Shown in pieces: positions 7,255 to 11,473 of a stretch of 11,473 bases of DNA (its first letter is position 1; every line of letters begins with the position of its first letter). The stretch spans positions 1 through 11,473 of the forward strand of contig JAJNBO010000030.1 in NCBI GenBank assembly GCA_021156245.1. Reading direction: 5' to 3'. Under the pieces are notes generated by a model. That model was given only the letters and a program-made list of their open reading frames with translations, had not been told where the DNA came from and searched no databases. Position numbers and translations under genes: made by a program. This DNA comes from Ramlibacter sp. Lineage in GTDB: Bacteria; Pseudomonadota; Gammaproteobacteria; Burkholderiales; Burkholderiaceae_C.

Positions 7255-8055
7255 ATGCCGCCGCTTCGCACCCTCCTGCCCGCCCTTTGCCTCGCGCTGT
7301 CGTCGATCGCCGCGCACGCGCAACAACCCATCATCGAGGAGGTTCCGTTCGTCACCTCCCCGGACAACGTCACCCTGGAGATGCTGCGGCTGGCCAACGT
7401 CGGGCCCAACGACCACGTCATCGACCTCGGCTCGGGCGACGGCCGCATCGTGATCCTCGCCGCCAAGCGTTTTGGCGCCAGCGGGCTGGGCGTGGAAATC
7501 GTGCCGGACCTGGTGAGCAAGAGCCAGCGCCATGCCCGCGACGCGGGTGTGGCGGACCGCGTGGAATTCCGCGAGCAGGACCTGTTCCAGACGGACCTCT
7601 CGCCCGCCACCGTCGTCACGATGTACCTGCTGCCGGAAGTCAACCTGCAGCTGCGCCCGAAGCTGCTGGCGCTGCGGCCCGGCACGCGCGTGGTGTCGCA
7701 CGACTGGGACATGGGCGACTGGCGCCCGGACCGCACCACCATCCTGCAGGTGCCGGACAAGGCCGTGGGCCTGGAGAAGTCGAGCCGCGTCCACCTCTGG
7801 GTGGTGCCCGCCCGGATGGAGGGGCTGTGGTGCGCGGGCAGCGCGTCCCTGCGCGTCACCCAGAACCACCAGCTGGTCGATGCGCGCATCACCGACGGGG
7901 CGGCCGAACTGGCGCTCACGGGCCACGTGGACGGCCGGACCCTGCGCCTCACGGCAGCCGGATCTGGGCCGACGGTGCTGGAGCTCGAAGGCGACAAGCT
8001 GCGCTTCAGCGGCCGGCCCGTGGAGTTCTTGCGGGCGCAGGGCGAGCGCTGCTGA
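7255..8055 (+). CDS. Exported class I SAM-dependent methyltransferase
   Basis: This is a 266-residue protein. Residues 1-22 form a signal peptide (LPALCLALSSIAAHA, then QQ), predicting export to the periplasm. A class I Rossmann methyltransferase domain follows. Motif I is VIDLGSGDGR (55-64), the acidic ribose-binding residue is Glu81 (GLGVEIVP), and motif III is around EQDLFQTDL (107-115). The core then has VVTMYLLPEVN (120-130) and RPGTRVVSHDWDMGDW (141-156). Residues ~185-266 add a C-terminal beta-rich extension. Similar exported methyltransferases are common in Burkholderiales and are annotated only as class I methyltransferases; the acceptor is unknown to me. ATG 7255 is preferred because it gives the signal peptide. 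An upstream in-frame ATG at 7225 would put Met-Pro-Gly-Gly and extra residues in front and would swallow the -10 box. No Shine-Dalgarno site precedes it. Finding SAM in the periplasm would be odd. Confidence 0.85.
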   Translation: MPPLRTLLPALCLALSSIAAHAQQPIIEEVPFVTSPDNVTLEMLRLANVGPNDHVIDLGSGDGRIVILAAKRFGASGLGVEIVPDLVSKSQRHARDAGVADRVEFREQDLFQTDLSPATVVTMYLLPEVNLQLRPKLLALRPGTRVVSHDWDMGDWRPDRTTILQVPDKAVGLEKSSRVHLWVVPARMEGLWCAGSASLRVTQNHQLVDARITDGAAELALTGHVDGRTLRLTAAGSGPTVLELEGDKLRFSGRPVEFLRAQGERC

Positions 8056-8076
8056 CGCGGGCGCGCATCGGTTCTG

Positions 8077-8105
8077 TTGCGCTGTCGTAGCCCGGGCGCT
8101 ATCCT
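8077..8105 (+). promoter_or_regulatory. Putative promoter of the patatin gene
   Basis: TTGCGC (8077-8082) and TATCCT (8100-8105) are 17 bp apart, matching sigma-70 boxes at 3 and 4 positions of 6. Transcription would start near 8112, giving a leader of about 20 bases that contains AGGAGG (8122-8127), five bases before ATG 8133. The gap between genes is only 77 bp, so read-through from the methyltransferase gene is also possible. Confidence 0.4.
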
Positions 8106-8132
8106 GCAAAGGCACGACCCCAGGAGGTCTCC

Positions 8133-9251
8133 ATGCCGTTCGGGAACGAAGGCAAGCAGGCGGGCATCGCGCTCGCGCTCTCCGGAGGCGGCTTCCGCGC
8201 CGTCCTGTTCCACGTCGGCGTGCTGTGGCGCCTGAACGAGCTGGGCGTGCTGGGGCAACTGGCCCGCATCTCCAGCGTCTCGGGCGGCTCGATTGCCTCC
8301 GGTCTGCTGGCCGTGCGCTGGGACATGCTGCACTTCGGGGCCCATGGCGTGGCCACCAACTTCGACGATGAGATCGTCGCTCCCCTGCGCCGGTTCTGCT
8401 CGCTCGATCTCGACGTGGCGTCGGTGATCACGGGCGCGCTGAACCCGTTCAAGAGCGCCGGCGAGGAATTGGCGGACGAATACCGCAAGCACCTGGGCAT
8501 GGGCGTGTCGCTGCAGGCGCTGCCGGAAGCGCCGCGCTTCGTCTTCAACTCCACCAACTACGCCACCGGCACCAGCTTCCGGTTCTCCAGGCCTTATGCA
8601 GGCGATTACCGCATCGGCCTGATCTGGCGGCCCAAGTTCGACGTGGCCACGGCCGTGGCCTGCTCCAGCGCCTTCCCTCCGTTGCTGGCGCCGGTGGAAC
8701 TGGACGTGGATCCGGACCTCTTCGAGCACTCGCCGGGCGCGGACCTCTGGGAGAAAGCGGACTTCCGCCGGCGCCTGCAGCTCGCGGACGGCGGCGTCTA
8801 CGACAACCTCGGGCTGGAGACGGTGTGGGGCCGCTACGAGACGGTGCTGTGCAGCGACGCGGGGCGGCCCTTCGAGCTGGACGCGGGCGTGGGCGCCTTC
8901 GCGCCGAAGCAGTTGTTCCGCGTCATGGACATCGGGCTGAACCAGGCCCTGTCATTGCGCAAGCGCATGTTGATCAACGAATACCAGTCCGGCCGCATGA
9001 AGGGCGCGTTCTGGGCGATCAACACGCCGATCACGGACTACCGGGCCGGTGGATTGCCGGTCTCGCCGGAGAAGATCGCCGACCTGAGCACGATCCGCAC
9101 CCGGCTGGACCGGTTCAGGGAACAGGAGCAATGCGAGCTGGTCAACTGGGGCTACGCCGTCAGCGATGCGGCCGTGCGCTCGTATGCGCCGCAGGTGATT
9201 GCGGCGCTGTCGGAGGCCGGCCTGCCGTATCCGGACTACCCGCTGGTCTAA
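8133..9251 (+). CDS. Patatin-like phospholipase family protein
   Basis: This 372-residue protein is a patatin-like acyl hydrolase with a Ser-Asp dyad, expected to cleave acyl chains from phospholipids or related lipids. The glycine-rich oxyanion loop is ALSGGGFRA (15-23). The nucleophile elbow is SVSGG (48-52) with Ser50, so the first Gly of GxSxG is Ser here. The catalytic Asp lies in LADGGVYDN (Asp219, within D-G-G). There is no signal peptide or obvious membrane helix, so it is cytosolic or membrane-peripheral. Start ATG 8133 is fixed by a near-perfect AGGAGG. Length and order are typical of stand-alone bacterial patatins. It is followed after 32 bases by a small gene with its own strong ribosome site. 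The physiological substrate cannot be read from sequence. Confidence 0.88.
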   Translation: MPFGNEGKQAGIALALSGGGFRAVLFHVGVLWRLNELGVLGQLARISSVSGGSIASGLLAVRWDMLHFGAHGVATNFDDEIVAPLRRFCSLDLDVASVITGALNPFKSAGEELADEYRKHLGMGVSLQALPEAPRFVFNSTNYATGTSFRFSRPYAGDYRIGLIWRPKFDVATAVACSSAFPPLLAPVELDVDPDLFEHSPGADLWEKADFRRRLQLADGGVYDNLGLETVWGRYETVLCSDAGRPFELDAGVGAFAPKQLFRVMDIGLNQALSLRKRMLINEYQSGRMKGAFWAINTPITDYRAGGLPVSPEKIADLSTIRTRLDRFREQEQCELVNWGYAVSDAAVRSYAPQVIAALSEAGLPYPDYPLV

Positions 9252-9283
9252 GCCATGGGTGCCATTCGATGGAGGGGACTGCG

Positions 9284-9721
9284 ATGAAACAAGCCGAACG
9301 AGAGCGCCGCCACCGCCTCAACCTGCAGCGCATCCAGCATGTGCAGCAGCTGGTGGGGGTCGGAGACCGCGCGCGCATCGACCACGAGGGCACGCTCATC
9401 GAGCAGGCCCGCATGTTCGAGGAGGAGATCTGCTCGCACCGGGCGACCGAGGCGGGCCTGGAAGCGCTGTCGCGGCTGGTGCGGCTGGTGGAGGAAGGCA
9501 TGTCGCGCGACGTGCGCGACACCGCCGTGTTCATCGCCGCCGTTCGCGACGGCGCGCCGCTGCCGCTGCGCACGCTGCGCGGCATCGACGTGGGCACGGC
9601 CGACGACATGGTGGCGGTGCTGGACGCCTTCCGCTGGGGCCGCGTGTCGCTGGTGGAGAACGTCGAAGGTGGCGCGAAGCGGGTGGCGCGGGCGTTGGAC
9701 AGGGCGCGGCAGCGGGGCTGA
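9284..9721 (+). CDS. Conserved-looking hypothetical protein, 145 residues
   Basis: ATG 9284 follows GGAGGGG (9271-9277) at six bases, so translation is well supported. The N-terminal ~75 residues are charged and predicted helical (MKQAERERRHRLNLQRIQ; then GLEALSRLVRLVEEGMSRDV), possibly a helical hairpin or short coiled coil. The C-terminal part has a compact pattern (AVFIAAVRDG, LRTLRGIDVGTADDMVAVL, AFRWGRVSLVENV). The second half loosely recalls small Burkholderiales DUF proteins of the DUF7673 type (a short domain with an xDxxxxDDMxAVL-like helix), but I hold that only as a weak recollection. No catalytic motif, metal site, signal peptide or membrane helix is visible. It lies 32 bases after the patatin gene on the same strand and may be co-transcribed with it. 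Its stop is 20 bases from the stop of the convergent gene. Confidence 0.72.
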   Translation: MKQAERERRHRLNLQRIQHVQQLVGVGDRARIDHEGTLIEQARMFEEEICSHRATEAGLEALSRLVRLVEEGMSRDVRDTAVFIAAVRDGAPLPLRTLRGIDVGTADDMVAVLDAFRWGRVSLVENVEGGAKRVARALDRARQRG

Positions 9722-9741
9722 ACCGCGGATCACTCCGGTTC
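9720..9741. terminator. Weak stem-loop between convergent stops
   Basis: GAACCG (9720-9725) and CGGTTC (9736-9741) can pair as a 6-bp stem with a 10-base loop, spanning the stop of the + gene and reaching the stop of the - gene. There is no T-tract on either side, so it is at best a weak or factor-assisted bidirectional terminator. Confidence 0.25.
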
Positions 9742-10052
9742 TATCGCGCGGCGGTTGGCACGGCAGCCGCCCGGCTCCACCACGCACTGAAGACCGCCAG
9801 CACCCCGGGCGCCTCTTCCACCACGATCTTCGCATCGCGCGTGGCCCGCAGCATGCCGACCTCCATCGCCGGCAGCGACGCCGGAGCGGCGATCCGCACG
9901 GCCGGCGGCTGCACCACCGTTCCCGCCAGCCAGGTGGCCGGCGCCTGGAGCAGCACCTCCCCCTCGACCAGGACGAATCGGCCTTGCGGCAGCTCGTCGA
10001 GCGCCAGAGCCTGGCCAGCCTGCAACTCTCGGACGTGGGTTTGCGTGTTCAT
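9741..10052 (-). CDS. Small protein divergent from a LysR regulator, possibly DUF2917-like
   Basis: From ATG 10052 this is a 103-residue protein. The first ~60 residues alternate hydrophobic and polar positions (QAGQALALDELPQGRFVLVE, then GEVLLQAPATWLAG), suggesting a small cupin-like beta-barrel. The LxAGQALxL...GRFxLxxGEVxLxxP pattern resembles DUF2917-type proteins common in Burkholderiales, but I cannot confirm this. The C-terminal third (KIVVEEAPGVLAVFSAWWSR) is hydrophobic with an Ala/Arg tail. No signal peptide, metal ligands or catalytic motif stand out. There is no Shine-Dalgarno sequence (CTGCCTCCC precedes ATG); a -10-like TAAACT lies seven bases upstream, hinting at a leaderless transcript. 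A TTG at 10073 is also in frame. Divergent arrangement with the LysR gene is the classic layout for a regulator and its target, so LysR control is the best guess for regulation. Confidence 0.68.
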   Translation of the reverse strand: MNTQTHVRELQAGQALALDELPQGRFVLVEGEVLLQAPATWLAGTVVQPPAVRIAAPASLPAMEVGMLRATRDAKIVVEEAPGVLAVFSAWWSRAAAVPTAAR

Positions 10053-10059
10053 GGGAGGC

Positions 10060-10089
10060 AGTTTAGGATTCAACGATCTTCACATTCAA
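10060..10089 (-). promoter_or_regulatory. Putative promoter of the leftward gene starting at 10052
   Basis: Read on the minus strand, TTGAAT (10089-10084, 4 of 6 to TTGACA) and TAAACT (10065-10060, 4 of 6 to TATAAT) are 18 bp apart. The -35 box is the right half-site of the palindrome at 10084-10095 as read on the minus strand, so a protein bound there would touch RNA polymerase. The -10 box ends seven bases before the ATG. Confidence 0.45.
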
Positions 10090-10105
10090 TTGAATCTGGA
10101 TTCAA
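10068..10105. promoter_or_regulatory. Operator-like array: three ATTCAA repeats at 16-bp spacing with a 12-bp palindrome
   Basis: ATTCAA occurs at 10068-10073, 10084-10089 and 10100-10105, exactly 16 bp apart. The middle copy is part of the perfect palindrome ATTCAATTGAAT (10084-10095). A second dyad, GAATC-TG-GATTC, covers 10092-10103. The block is AT-rich within very GC-rich surroundings and lies between the divergent leftward gene and the LysR gene, where LysR-type regulators usually bind and autoregulate. The last repeat touches the LysR start codon. Assignment to this LysR protein is inference. Confidence 0.55.
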
Positions 10106-11001
10106 TGCGCTCCGACGACGGCTCCCTCACCCTGCGGCAGCTGGAGCTGCTGCTGGCGCTACCCGGCGCCTCCAGCCTGGCCGCCGCCGGCGCCCGCGTC
10201 GGCATGAGCGCGTCCGCCACCAGCCACGCCTTGCGGGCGATGGAGGACCGGCTCGGATGCGCGCTGGTCGACCGGCAGGCGGCCGGGGTCGTGATGACGC
10301 ACGCCGGCGAGCTCGCCCTGCCCCACGCGCACGACGTCTTCGCCTCGCTGCAGCAGGTGCAGGCGGTCGCCGCCGCGGCCGCGGGCCTGCGCACCGGCCG
10401 GCTGCGCATCGGCTCCATCGGCACGAGCACCTCGCTGCGCCTGCTGCCGCCGCTGCTGGACAAGTTCCGCCGGCGCTACCCCGGCGTGGAGGTGAACGTC
10501 ACCGAACGCGCCGATGCCGACATCGAGCGGGACCTGGTCGACCGGCACGTGGAGATCGGCGTGGTGCGGCTGCCGCAGCCCACCTTCGACACGCTGGCAC
10601 TGGCGACCGACGACATGGTGGCGGTCCTGCCCGAGAAGCATCCCCTCGCGCGCGGCAAGACCGTGGCGATCAAGGACCTGGCGGAGTACCCGCTGGTGCT
10701 GACGCAGGCAGGATCGCAGGACATGGTGATGCGCATGTTCGAGCGCGCCGGCTTGCGGCCCAAGGTGGCGCACGAACTCTCGCAGGTGCTCTCCATCTTC
10801 GAGTTCGTCGCGCATGGCAACGGTGTTTCGATCCTGGCGTCGCTGGCGGTGCCGGAGCAGCGGCCCGGGCTGGCGTTCCGGCCCATCACGCCGCGCACGT
10901 CACGGCGCGTGGCGCTGGCGTGCCTGGACTCCACGCGGCTGTCGCCTGCCGCACGCGCCTTCTGGGAGCTTGCGCGCCGCGAGCCGCCGGTCACCGCCTG
11001 A
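10105..11001 (+). CDS. LysR-type transcriptional regulator
   Basis: This 298-residue protein has the standard LysR plan. Residues ~8-66 form the winged helix-turn-helix (LTLRQLELLLAL; SLAAAGARVGMSASATSHAL; RAMEDRLGCALVDR; GVVMTHAGEL). A linker helix runs to about residue 93. The periplasmic-binding-protein-like effector domain starts at RLRIGSIGT (99-107) and runs to the end. It includes VLPEKHPLA and a second-lobe VAHGNGVSILASLAVPE region near the C-terminus. The effector is not readable. ATG 10105 is chosen because the HTH begins at the usual distance. An in-frame ATG at 10051 would add 18 residues and cross the operator-like repeats. There is no strong Shine-Dalgarno site. It probably controls the divergent small gene and its own expression. 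Possible control of the dehydratase gene 48 bp downstream is weaker inference. Confidence 0.9.
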   Translation: MRSDDGSLTLRQLELLLALPGASSLAAAGARVGMSASATSHALRAMEDRLGCALVDRQAAGVVMTHAGELALPHAHDVFASLQQVQAVAAAAAGLRTGRLRIGSIGTSTSLRLLPPLLDKFRRRYPGVEVNVTERADADIERDLVDRHVEIGVVRLPQPTFDTLALATDDMVAVLPEKHPLARGKTVAIKDLAEYPLVLTQAGSQDMVMRMFERAGLRPKVAHELSQVLSIFEFVAHGNGVSILASLAVPEQRPGLAFRPITPRTSRRVALACLDSTRLSPAARAFWELARREPPVTA

Positions 11002-11049
11002 GCGGGTGGCTGCTGCATACTGAAGCACCTCCAGCAACACTGCATCGCC

Positions 11050-11473
11050 ATGGCCGACACCGCCCTTCCCACGTATGACGACGTCGTCGCCGCCGCGGCG
11101 CGGATCGAAGGCCACGCCCACAGGACGCCCGTGATGCGCTCGCGCATCCTGGACGAGGAGCTTGGCGCACAGGTCTTCTTCAAATGCGAGAACCTGCAGC
11201 GCATGGGCGCCTTCAAGTTCCGCGGCGCGTTCAATGCGCTGGCGAAGTTCACGCCCGCGCAGCGCAAGGCGGGCGTCGTCGCGTTCTCGTCGGGCAACCA
11301 CGCGCAAGGCGTCGCCTTGTCGGCGCGCCTGCTCGGCATCCCCGCCACCATCCTGATGCCGCTGGACGCACCCGCGGCCAAGATCGAGGCGACGCGCGGC
11401 TATGGCGCGGACGTCGTCACTTTCGACCGCTACAAGGAAGACCGCGAGAAGCTGTGCCGCGACCTGGCGGACC
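11050..11473 (+). CDS. PLP-dependent threonine/serine dehydratase family protein, 5' part only
   Basis: The gene starts at ATG 11050 and is open to the window edge, giving the first 141 residues. It belongs to the fold-type II PLP enzymes (threonine/serine dehydratase, serine racemase, threo-3-hydroxyaspartate ammonia-lyase). The PLP lysine is Lys56 in MGAFKFRGAFNAL (52-64), and the cofactor phosphate/substrate loop is SSGNHAQG (80-87). The segment VFFKCENLQRMGAFKFRGA is closer to the serine racemase/hydroxyaspartate ammonia-lyase subgroup than to biosynthetic IlvA, as I recall these families. Whether a C-terminal regulatory ACT domain is present cannot be seen. No Shine-Dalgarno sequence precedes ATG. 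A -10-like CATACT at 11016-11021 without a clear -35 box is the only promoter hint in the 48-bp gap after the LysR gene. Confidence 0.88.
   Translation, partial: MADTALPTYDDVVAAAARIEGHAHRTPVMRSRILDEELGAQVFFKCENLQRMGAFKFRGAFNALAKFTPAQRKAGVVAFSSGNHAQGVALSARLLGIPATILMPLDAPAAKIEATRGYGADVVTFDRYKEDREKLCRDLAD

Noticed and set aside
9199-10104. A long upstream extension of the LysR reading frame.
   Set aside because: It overlaps the 3' end of the patatin gene, the 145-residue gene and the leftward gene, and has no regulator-like sequence; LysR proteins start about eight residues before the HTH, as from ATG 10105.
1-11473. Search for a defence, secretion, phage or biosynthetic cluster, including patatin plus neighbours as a possible CBASS-like system.
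   Set aside because: No nucleotide cyclase, TIR, NTPase, toxin-antitoxin, integrase or transposase is next to the patatin gene, and no repeats or att-like ends frame any segment. Patatin here looks stand-alone.

Overview
The window is high-GC DNA (roughly 70% by eye) with dense, short-spaced genes. Its gene families are typical of Burkholderiales: an exported class I methyltransferase, an RNase II-type protein with an IDNDDTRDLDQ active site, a LysR regulator with a small divergent gene, and a 7TM-DISM hybrid kinase. A Comamonadaceae member (Ramlibacter or Variovorax-like) is my best guess from protein style; no marker gene proves it. I see no tRNA, rRNA, CRISPR array, insertion sequence, phage gene or integration boundary, so this looks like ordinary chromosome.

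Layout. 1-315 (+) is the C-terminal end of an M23 (LytM) peptidase cut by the window edge. 389-694 (+) encodes a small, very hydrophilic, probably disordered protein. A two-gene leftward operon follows: a class C beta-lactamase-like serine hydrolase (3531-2119) overlaps by ATGA an RNase II family exoribonuclease (2122-672). The exoribonuclease carries a one-base frameshift at 945-949. Divergent from this operon, across 64 bp, is a 900-residue membrane hybrid histidine kinase (3596-6298), followed within a few bases by an alpha/beta hydrolase with an Asp nucleophile. Next on the + strand come an exported SAM-dependent methyltransferase (7255-8055), a patatin-like phospholipase (8133-9251) and a 145-residue protein of unknown function (9284-9721). 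A small leftward gene (10052-9741) is divergent from a LysR-type regulator (10105-11001); their shared 52-bp gap is AT-rich and holds three ATTCAA repeats exactly 16 bp apart plus a 12-bp palindrome. The window ends in the 5' part of a PLP-dependent threonine/serine dehydratase-type gene (11050-edge).

How the genes fit together. Only three links can be read from the sequence: the ATGA coupling of serine hydrolase and RNase, the near-overlap of the kinase and alpha/beta hydrolase, and the LysR regulator with its divergent partner. The kinase has its own receiver and HPt modules but no DNA-binding response regulator is nearby, so its output lies elsewhere. The rest looks like independent housekeeping or accessory genes. 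I did not find a convincing new multi-gene system. The most unusual signals are regulatory: three genes have a -10-like hexamer 6-7 bases before the ATG and no Shine-Dalgarno sequence, which suggests leaderless transcripts, and the LysR intergenic region has a regular operator-like array.
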